Shown here: positions 13,301 through 24,893 of the stretch, in pieces | How the letters are laid out: every line of letters begins with the position of its first letter | Position numbering within the stretch: position 1 is the first letter of the stretch | NCBI GenBank assembly: GCA_963965975.1 | Contig: OZ014419.1 | Coordinates: 5,359,677 to 5,423,676 of the forward strand | DNA from: Xestospongia bergquistia | Taxonomy: Eukaryota; Porifera; Demospongiae; Haplosclerida; Petrosiidae | Length of the DNA stretch: 64,000 nt | Reading direction: 5' to 3' | Notes under the pieces: generated by a model | The model's input: the letters and a program-made list of their open reading frames with translations, nothing else | Databases searched by the model: none | Told to the model about the DNA's origin: nothing | Program-made: the position numbers and the translations under genes

Positions 13301-14770
13301 TTAACACTAACATCTCATGATACCTGATCTAACACTGAGATCTGGTTTACTGAAATCATCTACTACACACCGACATTAACATGATTCTTATGATTCCTAA
13401 CACTGATACCTGATTTAACACCGAGATCTGATTTATTCTTGATTTCTGATCTACTACACACTGACATCAACATGATTTTTAACACTGATACCTGCTGTAA
13501 CACTGGTTGATATCTTATCTATTATTCACTGACATTAACATGATTCTTAACACTGATATCTCATCTAACATCTGTTTATATTTGATCTACTACACACTGA
13601 TATGAACATGATTCTTAAGACTGATATCTTATCTTACACTATGATATCTCATCTACTGCAAACAGACATCAAGATGATTCTTAATACTAACATCTGATGT
13701 AACACTGAGATCCGATTTACTGATGTTGATATATGATCTACACACTGACATCGAAATGAATCTTAACTGATACCTGATCTAACGTCTGTTGATATCTGAT
13801 CTACTACACGCTGACATCAACGTGATTATTAACACTGATATCTTATCTGACACTGAGTATGATCTCATCTAACACTGAGATCAGATTTACTCATGTTGAT
13901 ATATGATCTACTACACATTAACATCAACATGATTCTTAAGACTGATACCTGATCTACCATCTGTTGATATCTGATCTACTTCGCACTACATCAACATGAT
14001 TCTTAGGAATGATATCTCATCTGACACTTACTATGATATCTCATCTAACACTGAGATCCGATTTACTCATTTTGGTATCTGATCAGACAAAACAGACATC
14101 TAAACAGACATCAACATGATTCTTAACACTGATACCTGATCTAACATGTTTATATGTGATCTTCTAGACAGTGAGATCAACATGATTCATAACATTGATA
14201 TCTCATCTGACACTGACTATAATATCTGATCTAACACTAAGATCTCATTCACACATGTTGATATCTGATCTACTGCAAGCAGACATCAACATGATCCATA
14301 ATTCTTAATACTAACATCTGAAATAACACTGACATCTGATTTACTCATGTTGATATATGATCTACTACACACTGACATTAACATGACTCTTAACACTGAT
14401 ACCTGATCTAATACCGAGATCTGATTTACTCTTGTTGATATCTGATCTACTACACATTGACATCAACATGATTCTTAACACTGATACCTGATCTAACATC
14501 TGTTGATATCTGATCTACTACACACTGACATCAACATGATTCTTAACACTGATATCTCATGTGACACTAACACTCATACCTGATCTAACACCGAGATCTG
14601 ATTTTCTCATCTTTATATCTAATCTATTACAAACAGGCATCAACATGATTTTTAACACTGATATCTGATTGTACACTGATACCGACATCTGATTTACTCA
14701 TGTTGATATCTGATTTAGAAATGCTGATATTAGACCTATCAACACTGATACTGATATCATATCTACTAAT
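10326..14770. repeat. 85-bp satellite array, copy A
   Basis: Tandem monomers of about 85 bp, typically TTGATATCTGATCTACTACA, then CACTGACATCAACATGATTC, TTAACACTGATACCTGATCT and AACACCGAGATCTGATTTAC TC, mixed with shorter variants of about 68 bp that lack the last part. Each monomer contains three related cores of the form GATxTCTGATyTA, so it probably grew from a shorter unit. Frequent GATC and GATATC sites. The one ORF over 80 codons (11,616-11,873) is a repeat artefact. Confidence 0.95.
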
Positions 14771-15640
14771 ATTGATATCTAATTTAGTAAGATTATATAC
14801 AAATGCAAAGTAAAGGAGTGTTGAAACTTGTATCGTAATGTGACAATTATTTCAATTTGTATAGTACAATGTAAATATTTATAACAAACAAAAACATATT
14901 CAGTATGTTCATTGTTATATTATTATTTTAAATTAGTATATTTTTTAAATCAATGAATTAGTAAAGAGAACATTCATGCAATACTATGATTCTACCTACC
15001 TCATAACTAGGAAGAGGTAGTCTCGAACATTTAATAGAAAAAATGAAGGGTTTTGTAGTATTCAAGGTAACTAATGAGGACGTTCTCACAAATTATACTT
15101 TGCCCTATCTCATCTTCTGAGGTCTAAATAGATGGATAATAAAATGAATGGATAAATGATAAAGGACAATGGATGGATAGTCTGTGATTGTCATAGTAAA
15201 CTAATCAGTGAATATATGTAATAAGATAATTCACTATGATATCTATTATGATTAGATCTGCTTTCTAAACAATGACTACACAAGTTAAAGGAAATCTTTT
15301 CATACATTTTATGATTAGGTTTGCTTTCCAATAGTCACCACTACACATATATGACTAATAAACTAGGAGGCGGTGGCTACCGTGCACGAGATTGTTAACT
15401 TATCTGATCTAATAACTAGTTTGCAATAAATGTGGTACTGGCTATGTGTATATTAAAAATAGTTTGTATTATTGTTGCTACAAGAGACTAATAGATCACT
15501 TGATCTTTAGTGTTAATCATTTAAGTCAGGTGGTAGGAGAAGTAATAAATGGTCATGAAATAATCAACATGTTCTATACTTTCAGAATTATTTGGTTCAA
15601 AGTCATCAATCTTGTGCTTCTCTTATTTGACTCTAAGACC
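14771..15640. other. Duplicated non-coding stretch (matches 54,346-55,196)
   Basis: AT-rich, nearly identical in copies A and B. The ORF at 15,446-15,643 is present in both copies, but its composition is that of AT-rich filler and I see no splice partners. The A/B match ends at about 15,640 / 55,196, where A has a (GA)n run. Confidence 0.5.
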
Positions 15641-15713
15641 TAGAGAGAGAGAGAGAGAGAGAGATCCAAATGAAAAAGTAATCATTTAAAAGATCAAAAT
15701 ATAACTCCCTCAC

Positions 15714-18102
15714 TGTCTGATTTATTAAGATTTCTTGAAACTGTTTTCCATGACATATAATAGGATCAGGTGATTTGGGAGATGCAGGAGAGAGGCTCTT
15801 GTAGAAAGACTCCAACTCAACTTGTCAACTTGAGTAGTTACTCAAGGTTGTTGTAGCAAAGGATGAGATGATTTCAACTAATACAAGAAAAATACAATAA
15901 AAGTTCATCCATCCATTGATCCACACATCCATCCATTCAATCCATCTTCCTCATCATTACATTATTTGACGCAGGAGCACTTTCATTTATTAAAATGGAA
16001 GCATTCTACAATATTTTACAGCAGCCTGTGCCAAATATGTCACATCTTTTCCAGTTATATGATGGAACACTCCCACTTTTCTGAGCCAGCATATGTTATA
16101 GAAAATCAGCTTGAGTTTTGCCATTCCACTATCTCGTTTAGTCTGTTCTTAAAACGTCTTACTCTAGCTTCTGAAATGTTATAAATCCATAATTCAAACT
16201 GGAATACAAAGTGAAATAGTTTATTGTGTATAGCAATAATGATCCCAGGCCCTCCCATTAATATCAAATATACAAAGTGGAGTAACTTCCCAGTGACAAC
16301 CAGCTACTATGTTTAAATATTCTTTGTTAACTCTCTTACTTTGCTAGGGTCAATCAATCCTATTAAAATTGATGTTGAGGAACAAATGAATAACAGAACC
16401 ATACCCTCTTCATCTATTGCACTCTCTTTGGATTCTAGTGGTAGATGGAGAAGTGTCTGTGACCACATCTGGGGTAAATGTTTAGTACAATCATCTGGGT
16501 CTTGGCTCTCAAGCCATTGGATGTGCCCCACTATCCAAGAAACAGTTAGGAGGAGATCAGTTGTCAAAGGTAATAGGATAAGATGTCAAGGGTAATAGGA
16601 TCAGATTATGAGTTATCTAAAGAAGAATAGGGAAAAACTAAAACTTAAAAATTAAATGTGAGAATAAAGTTCTAAAAAAATTTGTATGAAATAATATTAT
16701 TATTTCAGAAACTAAATGTAATTCTTCCTATTCATTACATATAATGTACTGCATCTATCACTAAAATTAATGTCTTTAGAGATTTTGAATGGTTTCATTA
16801 GTAATTTTCTAAGCCACGTCCATATAACTTTTGAAATAAAATTTAAACATACTCAATTATTAAACTTTTTATAAATTACTATTAATTTTTAAGTTTAATA
16901 ATAGGTAATTAATTTTGAATTATCATTTTTTTATTTTATAATTAATTGATAGCTTTATTGTTAGTCAATAATTCTTTTTCACCTTCTATAAATGCTGAGA
17001 AAGTGTATGCTGTAACTTGAGACTTGGAGTAAAGTGATGAGAGTTTAAACTGGACTAGTTTCCCTGATATCAGCTGTTCAACATAGTTGTATTTACAGTT
17101 TGTAGTCCAAAGGTCAAGAAAGATAGAGAAGGAAGTAGAGTAGGTATTGAACCAGCAAAATATTGTTCCAGAAAACTTGTTAGGACCTCAATATCGTCAG
17201 AATAGATCTACACAAAAAGAGAAAAAATGGTTAAATAAATGAATAGTCTGTTCATGTATTGAAGAGGTGAATAGATGCTGGAAGGATGGATGCATGGATA
17301 CAAGAGGTGGAGGAGTTGCTAGTTTACCTTATAAGGAATGTCCAATACTTTTTCTCCAACAAGATATTGAAGACCAGATGGTGCAGCAAGAACAGTTTGA
17401 TTATTGTGGCTCCACCTACAATATCAGACCAATCTATACAAAAATATATACATAATTTTTTGATTCAAATTTTGAATGGACAAATAGCAAAAATAAATTA
17501 GTGTGTTAATGGTTGCTAGGTAACAAATACCTTTAATATTATTGAGTCATTTCAGAGCAGTTCTGCAATATAAAATTAATAATAATGTGACATCTGTTGT
17601 GATAGTAACAGTAGACTGATTGAGGCCCTGAAAATGTTGGATGTCTCTAGAAGCTTCAAATGAGAATGTCACTACCAGTGAACAGCTAAAGTCAATAAGA
17701 GGCCAGCACTATAAAAGAATGAATGAATACATTGATTAAATAAATGAATAAATGGGTGGATGAATGGATTAATAGACTGATGAATGGATACATGAAATAG
17801 AAAATGGATGGATAGATTCATGGAAGGGACATTAAACACTCACAGGTGGAATATTGCATTCAATAGTAATATTTGATTGGATGGGTACACCATAACCACT
17901 TCAATTTCAGAATCTAGTTTTGCTCTTGTTGTAATTGTTCAAGATATAGCATAGTTTGATGATGCATCTAAAATACCTTTACATATTTCATTTCTTATAA
18001 ATTAGGAGGGTGTTTATAACGTTGCCAAAACTGGTCCAACAAGTCATGCAGGTTTAGATTTCCATGAGGTTTGTCCTCTCTCATATAATATTCAACACTA
18101 TT
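15714..18102 (-). pseudogene. Multi-exon gene fragment, copy 1 (unrecognised family)
   Basis: Minus-strand exons inferred from open frames, GT-AG borders and phase: 17,995-18,102 (HDLLDQFWQRYKHPP); 17,844-17,967 (LDSEIEVVMVYPSNQ); 17,676-17,708; 17,592-17,627; 17,328-17,415 (SGLQYLVGEKVLDIPYK); 17,097-17,207 (DDIEVLTSFLEQYF); 16,983-17,022; 16,340-16,530 (QWLESQDPDDCTKH); an exon from 16,198 (FELWIYNISEARVRR); and one ending at 15,714 (SPKSPDPIICHGKQFQE). From 17,844 to 16,340 the phases chain without conflict (2-2, 2-2, 2-0, 0-0, 0-1, 1). Damage: TGA where copy B has CGA (about 17,930), a stop closing the first exon, and a 19-bp deletion in the 16.3-kb exon relative to 18.9 kb. The product looks helical and cytosolic. 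I do not recognise it. The alternative frame at 17,6xx is also open, so that part is uncertain. Confidence 0.6.
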
Positions 18103-18120
18103 CTGATATTAAAACTATAT

Positions 18121-18121
18121 G

Positions 18122-18213
<92 letters not shown>

Positions 18214-18233
18214 GAGAGAGAGAGAGAGAGAAT
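18121..18233. repeat. (GA)n microsatellite
   Basis: About 110 bp of almost pure GA repeats between the two partial copies of the minus-strand gene. A shorter GA run sits at the equivalent point of copy 1 (15,643-15,663), which suggests the two gene fragments share this intronic repeat. The Arg-Glu-repeat ORF here is an artefact. Confidence 0.95.
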
Positions 18234-18269
18234 CATATATATAACTGTTCGATTTATTAACATTTCTTG

Positions 18270-18977
18270 AGACTGTTTTCCATTGTGTATAATAGGATGA
18301 GGTGATTTTTGAGATATAGGAGAGAGGTTCTTGATATTTAAGGTTGTTGGAGCAAAAGATGAGATGATTTCAACTAAGACAAGAAAAATACAATAAAAGT
18401 CCATTCATCCATTGATCCACCTATCCCTCCATTCAATCTATCTTACTCATCATTACATTATTTGATGCAGGAGCACTCTCATTTATTAACATTGAATTAT
18501 TCTGTAAAGTACTGCAATATTTTGCAGCAGCTGGTGCCAATGATGTCACGTCTTTTCCAGTTATATGATGGAATATGCCTACTTTTCTGAGTCAGCAGAT
18601 GTTGCAGAAAATCAACTCGATTTTTTTGCCATTCCTCTATCTCTGTTCTTAATATGTTTTACTATAGCTTCTGAAATGTTATACATTCATAATTCAAACT
18701 GGAAGACAAATCAAATAGTTTATTGTGTATAGCAGTAATAATCCCTGGCCCCTCCCAATAATACCAAAGCGGAATAGCTTCCCAGTGACAACTAGCTACT
18801 ATGTATAAATGTTCTTGGTTAACTCTCTTACCTTGCCATGGGCAATCAATCCTAATAAAAATTGATGTTGAGGAACAAATGAACTATGTTTAGCAACAGC
18901 TAATAACAGAATCATACCCTCTTCATGCATTGCACACTCTTCAGATTCTTTCCATGAATAAGAGAAAAGAGAGCATG
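18270..18977 (-). pseudogene. Multi-exon gene fragment, copy 2
   Basis: A second copy of the 3' exons of the gene described at 15,714-18,102. Exon 18,832 to about 18,977 carries EEGMILLLAVAKHSSFVPQ and ends HGK before GTAAGAG. A middle exon (about 18,437-18,583) carries GIFHHITGKDVTSLAPAAA and NESAPASNNVMM. A further exon (about 18,270-18,370) carries NLSPISQKSPHPIIHNGK. It keeps 19 bp lost from copy 1, so it is the better guide to the ancestral reading frame. Still imperfect: a TGA in the exon at about 18,690 and a frame slip at CAGAAAAGTAGG. The 5' side is cut off by the MULE insertion. Confidence 0.6.
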
Positions 18978-18985
18978 ATAGAGAT
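18978..18985. repeat. 8-bp target-site duplication of the MULE (left)
   Basis: ATAGAGAT here is repeated at 20,126-20,133, directly outside the inverted ends of the MULE. Eight to eleven bp is normal for this superfamily. Confidence 0.7.
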
Positions 18986-20125
18986 GAATTGGTGCCATTT
19001 TGCCTACTCCCATTTCGTCTACTCCCGTTTCGCCTACTAATTGACTACCAGTGCCATTTTGCCTACTCCTGCAAAACGTGATGAAAATGATAGAAGTAAG
19101 TTTGTAAGAAAATAAAAAGGTTAAAAATCATCTAATAGTATTAAGTTCCAACAAAACTATATATACACATATAGTTCAAATGGCAGTATGAGCAGAAATC
19201 CCTCTAATATACTCTTCTAAACTAATTTGATCAAATCTACTTTTTAGTTCTCCTATTTTATTGTCTTTTTCAACAGACTTCTTAGCTCTTTTAGGTGGCT
19301 GGGATCCTGCTTCAAGTTGAGCAATGCTGACTTTAGTGCTTGATTGTTCTTGCTTGAAATTTTCAACGAGTTCAAACACATGGGGGTGGGCATTCCTTGC
19401 AATTTGCTTCAACTTGTTGTGCCATCCTTCAAGGTGGTTGTTGGTCCTAGGGCTGCTGGCATCTGAGGAGAAGATGTTCCATAGTCTAGGCCAAAGTTGC
19501 CCACCAACCACGTCTCTTCAAAGTAGGTCACAAACTCGTCCATTATTTCAACATTTGGAACTTGCATCTTGATAACATGCCAAGCAAAGCGAACAAATTG
19601 TTGAGCCACAAATGCTAGAGCAACTGTCTTCCTAACAAATTTGCTCACATCAGGAATTTGTCTCTAAGCACATTGCAGACCAAGGGTGGCTATTTTTCTA
19701 TTTAAAGCTTGTACAAAATGAAAAAAGCATCCTTTAACCTCTGTAGTTGGAAATGTCAACTCTACTGCTTGAATTATAGCTAGTTCAAAGTCAGTGAGGA
19801 CTGCTGGGGCAAGTGTGTAGCCTAGATCTTCTGATTTCTGCTTGATAATCTCAAGGGCTCTCAGATAAACCGCGTGGGATTTTCCTGGTAGCAAACAATA
19901 AACACATCAAAACCTGTCATGCAACCCTTGTTTTTAGCAATTAAAATCAAACACTGGCTTAGATAACACCCTTTTTATGTGAAACTCACATCAAGACCAT
20001 CATGTATTTATGGTATTCCATGATTTGTATAGCATTTTGCATGAGTAGGCAAAATGGCACTGGTTGTCAATTAGTAGGCGAAATGGGAGTAGGCAAAATG
20101 GGAGTAGGCGAAATGGGACTAACCA
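18986..20125. mobile_element. MULE-type DNA transposon, 1.14 kb, internally deleted
   Basis: Bounded by inverted repeats of about 92 bp (18,986-19,077 and 20,032-20,125) and an 8-bp direct repeat. The inverted ends are built from iterated 15-bp units (CCCATTTCGCCTACT and variants, three in a row plus a fourth after a spacer), plausible transposase-binding sites. The interior holds only the C-terminal half of a MULE transposase on the minus strand, so the element could move only with help in trans. It sits exactly at the left junction of the neighbouring long-TIR transposon. The target repeat fits insertion after that transposon. Confidence 0.85.
19176..19905 (-). pseudogene. MULE transposase, C-terminal half, broken
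   Basis: DDE transposase of the Mutator-like group. Visible in order: LLPGKSHAVYLRALEII, then VLTDFELAIIQAVELTFP with the second catalytic Asp, then KGCFFHFVQALNRKI (the C-x-FH motif typical of MULEs), and PRTNNHLEGWHNKLK, where the third acidic residue is expected. The region with the first Asp and any N-terminal zinc finger is missing. One in-frame TAG at about 19,661-19,663 separates two parts in the same frame, and a one-base shift near 19,490 separates WLVGNF from the WNIFSSD part. Not functional. Confidence 0.85.
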
Positions 20126-20132
20126 ATAGAGA

Positions 20133-20356
20133 TAGGGTTTCTACATGAAAAAATCAACTTCTTTGAAACCGACTGTTTATTATTTTATTAAATGCACTAA
20201 CCTGTAGTAACTATTCTGGCCTATTTTCACTTTGCAATTGTTTGTTGTTTCTGCATAATAATTAATAGAATATCAGCTTATTATCAAATAATTAAGGAGC
20301 AATTAATTAATTTAAGGCATTCTAATTAATGCGCTCACCTTTTGCAAAGCTCTTTG
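20133..20356. repeat. Truncated extra left end of the long-TIR transposon
   Basis: 224 bp starting TAGGGTTTC that repeat the outermost part of the transposon end found at 20,740. Four differences fall in the first 45 bp and I see none in the rest. Directly outside is ATAGAGA (20,126-20,132), which matches ATAGAGA at 25,503-25,509 beyond the far end. This truncated piece therefore marks the original left boundary of the insertion. Confidence 0.8.
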
Positions 20357-20360
20357 GAAG

Positions 20361-20739
20361 CAGTTATTAATACTTGTATTACAGGGTTTTTGAGTTAATA
20401 TGCCGGGTTGAAGGAGGATTCGATGTACCTGGCAATGATTAACGTTCATAAGAATATGTATCATTCTATCAATCTGTACATTCATTCTATTAATCCATCC
20501 ATTCATAGGTATGTTACTCATATCTCCCAGTCTTTTTTAACCCACAGGGTCTGTCCTTTCTTCTTTACCCAGTCTTCTCCCTCCTCCAATTCTCTCTGAT
20601 TTCCCAACCATTGAAGAATCAATACTGGTCACCATACCAGCTTGTCTATCAGCTATGAATAGCTCTGGGTCCCCTACTACTTTTTATCTCAAGTGGTCAC
20701 TTTACCTGCTAACTACACAACTTATGCTCCCTCTCTATT
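20361..20739. repeat. Inverted copy of the transposon's right flank
   Basis: 379 bp that are the reverse complement of 25,502-25,880, with no mismatch seen by eye. Four unmatched bases (GAAG, 20,357-20,360) join it to the truncated end. Together with the adjacent terminal repeat it makes two 1,002-bp arms (20,361-21,362 and 24,879-25,880) of one palindrome. The ORF at 20,408-20,599 and its twin at 25,642-25,833 are by-products. Confidence 0.85.
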
Positions 20740-21362
20740 AGGGTTTCCACATGAAAATATCAACTTCCTTGAAACTGACTGTTTATTATTTTATTAAATG
20801 CACTAACCTGTAGTAACTATTCTGGCCTATTTTCACTTTGCAATTGTTTGTTGTTTCTGCATAATAATTAATAGAATATCAGCTTATTATCAAATAATTA
20901 AGGAGCAATTAATTAATTTAAGGCATTCTAATTAATGCGCTCACCTTTTGCAAAGCTCTTTGTCTTTTCTGTGTGGTAAGTCAATTCCTGTTTTGATATA
21001 GAATGTCTGTAACCATTTAGATTTGCTTAATCATTTGTAGGCTATATAAATTTGCAGCTTGTTTGATACCTTAATATAACACCTCAGGTGTTTTTGCTCA
21101 TATATTTGTATGCTTACATGTAGCCTAGGTCCTCATTATGATATATGGAAGGGTACTATTCAATGTTTATGTAACACAAATGAGAGGAGCATCTGTTGCT
21201 TTTAACCATCTGGATGGGTGTGTGTTTTAGTGACATGCCTTGACCATGATTGTGACTACTATAGCAGTGAAACTCTGACTTGTATTATGTGATCTTTAAT
21301 ATCTTACTCATGTTAGGTAAACTCACAAGACTTGTGTTATAGCTAAAATGGCAAAGTCATCT
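20740..21362. repeat. Left terminal inverted repeat (623 bp)
   Basis: Reverse complement of 24,879-25,501, no mismatch seen. Carries a TATA-like box (21,043-21,050), a likely 5' leader, and the first 15 nt of coding sequence (ATG at 21,348). The repeat ends within codon 5, after ATGGCAAAGTCATCT. Confidence 0.9.
21043..21050 (+). promoter_or_regulatory. TATA-like box in the terminal repeat
   Basis: TATATAAA, about 300 bp before the small ORF's ATG. The mirrored copy at 25,191-25,198 stands at the same distance from the transposase ATG. In AT-rich DNA this motif alone is weak evidence. Confidence 0.3.
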
Positions 21363-21585
21363 GCTCCATCTGGTAAAATTATTTGTAAAATATTGTAAAG
21401 AAATTCTGTTTTATGCAGATATTTATGCTCTACAAGAGGAAGTGAAAACTCTGATGGAGTTAATACAAAAACTTATTGTGGAATTCAGGGCTGTTAAGCA
21501 CCAAGTTGAGGCCTCTCATATTGATATAATGGAATCGTTAAGTTTGATGATGGCTAACACTTATGATATTTCTAATGATTCTTAA
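21348..21585 (+). CDS. 63-residue coiled-coil ORF of the long-TIR transposon (two exons)
   Basis: Exon 1, 21,348-21,372 (MAKSSAPS plus one base); intron 21,373-21,418 (46 bp, GTAAAATT...TTATGCAG); exon 2, 21,419-21,585, ending in TAA. Exon 1 is 25 nt with a phase-1 donor, exactly like exon 1 of the transposase at the other end, and this supports the splice model. The product begins MAKSS and continues as a leucine/isoleucine-rich amphipathic helix (YALQEEVKTLMELIQKLIV), probably a coiled coil, and ends SNDS. No catalytic motif. It could be an accessory protein, or an inhibitor that pairs with the transposase's own coiled coil (about 24,000-24,100). Function is inference, and expression is unknown. 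Confidence 0.55.
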
Positions 21586-21637
21586 TACCCCTGACTAGTA
21601 TATATATATATATTGAGTTGCTATTGTAAATTAAAGA

Positions 21638-24600
21638 TCATAAAATTATAAGTTCACCAAGAATCATATCAAGAGTTAAGTGAAAGTCATATGTTTCATC
21701 TTCTCCGTCGTATTTCATACAGTGCGTTTTCTCCTCTGATGAATAGCTCAATACTCGGCCTAAATACCTAAGTTGGTGTTTCATCATCTTCTAAAAACTT
21801 GTGTTTAACTTTCTTCCCAACTAAAGATAAGGGGTTTTGAATGAATAACTCACATTCTCTAGGTAGAGTACAACTGTCGATAAAATCACAGAGTTCAGTA
21901 ACAATATTGTTAAGTGGTCTCTGTTTTCCTTTAGTACTGAATACTATTGGTACAGTTTGGCCCAAAACTTTTCTTCTAATTTGTACTTGTGATCTAAAAA
22001 GACTTTTTTTCTTGACATTTTTGTTCTGTTGTTAGTATCTTCATCAATCAGTATTAATTCTTTTTTAAGCTCATCGGAAGAAGTAAAAAGATGTAACTGT
22101 GAGAGTTTATCTCTTTCTTCAGAAAGCTTCTTCTCCAATGCTTTTCTTCTAGTATTAGCTTTCAGCATTTTCTTGACGATACTTAGACCTTGCTTTTTGT
22201 TCACTTTTAGTTATGAGTCTTCTATCTTTAACAGCTCTGTCAATAATGAAATGCTGTTTCTCATCAGACAAATCAGATAGCCACTTTAAGGTTTGGTTTT
22301 TTTTAACTTGTATGAGATTTGAACGTGCCATTTGATGTAAGTTCGGAATTGCTGTAGTCAGATAGTCATTTAATCCAAGAATTGATTCGCATACATCATT
22401 GCTTGGGCTTAGTTTACATAAAACATCCTGTACTTCTTTATCTGGTTCCCAGTAACACCCCCAGGGAGTTGATCTTTCGCATATGATGTTAACTTTTCTT
22501 TCATTTTAAGGGCACCTTTAACTAATAATTCAGACACAGCTTTTTCTTGTAAACTATCAAACAGTGTATTATATACCTTCTGTGATGATAGACAGTGGTT
22601 TACTTTAGAATCTGTACCATAAATACGTTTTTCAGATTGAAAGACCTGATAAGTATGATCGAAAACTATGTCTGGGTTGGAGATAACACTAGAAAGGTAA
22701 GAATCCAATTCCAAATAGTGCTTGTTCATTGACAAAACTGACAAACCGAGTTTATTTGATTTGGAAAGCATGTACAAGTGTCCAAATACATGGTAATACA
22801 TTAAAGCATCACACTTAAGATGAGCCATCTCAGAAACATCATTTAACTTAAAGTAAACATCTTTTTCCAGTTTATTACCAGTGTATTTCCCAGTGAATTT
22901 GAGAAATTTAATAGTAGCAACTTTAAGAAAGAAAATTTTAGCAGCATTAGCTGCAGTCACAAAATATCTACTGCCTATCTGGCGATGAAGTTTAACTCCC
23001 AAACAAGCGTGGTAATAACTGGATTCGTGGCCCTTTTCAGCTTTCTGCAACTCAAGAAATCAGGGAATGAAAGTACACCACAAGCATACTCTGGAGTTTC
23101 TGTTTTACCAAAAAGCTTATAAAACTCGTGAACAAAGGTGTCAACTCGATGGTACTTGTCATCTTCAGAATGTGCAGTTCCACTTAAAAAAGCTTTCCTT
23201 AAGTTCACCCGTAAATGCATTGAGCAAAATGATTCGATTAAGTCCATCATCTCTCCTGTGCAAACTGCTTCACCAAACTTTTCTTGATCATTTTCTCTTC
23301 TTTCTTCGATGAGTTTGTTAAAACACTTTGTGTTGCAGCCGAATCAGAGCTGGATGACTTAACTAATGTCCAGTTAATGGAATCGGCATTTTCTAAACCT
23401 ATGACTCTGGCCACTTTCCTAAGCTTTTCAAACTCCTTAGAAATATCTTCTATTATTGAGGCTGCTGTACCATCTGGCAGTTCATTTACACCTAATACCA
23501 TGCTATTAGCTACAATACCACCTAACTTTTTCTGATGCTTAGTGGTGCCATCAGTATTAAGGTACAATCCTTTACCCTTCATGGCAGTGTCACAGATAGT
23601 ATGTGCCTTGTGTACATCACTAATTAATTTCAATTCCTCTTTGCGCATATAACTTGCACAACTTTTCTTTGGAAGCTTCAGTTCTTCGACATTCATTGAT
23701 GGATTAAAACATTTTAAAACAGTTCGAATTATTTCAGCAATTTTGGATACTGGAACTTGGTCAACCAGCAAGCTATAGTAAAGTTTACGAATCTCTGGAG
23801 AATATTTTTGATGACCCACAATACTATGAAAACTAGATTCCACTTCATCAGTGATGGCTTCATTGTCTGACTCATCAGACTCATCATTTGACAGTAAGTC
23901 CATATTATCTAGTTCAAGTTGAAGGCACTCACATTCTAATTGTTGGTTTTTCTCTTTAAGCTTGCCAAGCTTTAATTTTGAGGATAGATTTTTTCTTTAA
24001 GACATCGATTTTCATTAGTGAGATCACGTAGGGCACAATTAGCAATTTTCAGATGACTTCTAGATTCCTCAAACCTCTTCCTTAAGTGTACACACTCCTC
24101 ATTTAATTCAGCAATTTGTTGAGTACATTTTTTAAGCATCGTACCAGTACTTTTAACAATAGAAATGTTATAAACCATTGACGCACTTGAAGGTGCTTTT
24201 GATGATACCATAATATTGTCCACAAACCTGTCTACAAACCTGTACACATTGTCTTGCCTACTTCCTTTTTGTTGAAAATTGCAATCAATACAACAATACA
24301 GTGTTCCGATTAAAACGTTTGATAAGTTTTGCTGTTTTGTTGAGATACTTGTGTAGCATTTGATAAAACCCAATTGTTGGAGTCTCCCATAATTTAAATG
24401 AACAATCACTCTCAGTTTGTAATTCTCTAATGCTTGAAAACAGTACTTCTTCACTAAGTCCAAGTTCTTCAAGTTCTGATGGAAACTCTGTGAATACTCC
24501 TATAGTGTAATTAAAAAATGCTAGTAGATACATTATTTATGTTTATACCTGGATTTCTTATACGAGGCTCCCAGTTTCCTTTCCTATAAGATGCTAACGG

Positions 24601-24893
24601 TGATCCAGTTAATTTTGTTAATTTTGTTGCACCACGCAAAGAAGGTAAAGTAGGCCCAGCTATTCGTTTTACAGTATCAAGTCTTGAAGGTCGACTGACA
24701 GATAAACCAGGATTTCTTTTGGTAATTTCTGCACTAAGCATATCTGGAGCATTAGGTTGTCCATCAAGCCTTTCAAAAATATCTATAAGTTCTCCATAGG
24801 TTGGTTTTGTACCTTTAAAAAGAACAATCATAAAAATTTTTAAGTCTATATTATACAGCTACATATACCTTCTTTATAAGATGACTTTGCCAT
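21638..24893 (-). pseudogene. DDE-type transposase of the long-TIR transposon, frameshifted
   Basis: Exon 1 24,869-24,893 (MAKSSYKE); intron 56 bp; exon 2 24,549-24,812 (starts TKPTYGELIDIFERL); intron 49 bp; exon 3 from 24,499 (VFTEFPSELEELGLSEE); then a coiled-coil segment (AELNEECVHLRKRFEESR, about 24,040-24,110). The core has LYLNTDGTTKHQKKLGG (first Asp), SSSSDSAATQ (second Asp) and ESFCSMHLRVNLRKAF, a C-x2-H motif as in several RNase H-fold transposases. Next come YFVTAANAAKIFFLK, FQSEKRIYG and SNDVCESILGLNDYL, and a C-terminal segment with YDGEDETYDFHL ending at TGA 21,638-21,640. One- or two-base shifts interrupt it near 23,328, 23,052, 22,455, 22,165, 22,010 and 21,768, some in homopolymers. 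Similar uncharacterised proteins recur in cnidarian genomes, from memory. Confidence 0.75.

Noticed and set aside
18064..18404. Arg-Glu-rich ORF and its Ser-Leu antisense ORF
   Set aside because: Pure translation of the (GA)n microsatellite; only the 18,270-18,370 part of the antisense ORF is a real exon remnant.
20408..20599. 63-residue ORF present twice (also 25,642-25,833, minus)
   Set aside because: Identical only because the flank was copied in inverted orientation; the original is intron-like sequence of the broken gene.
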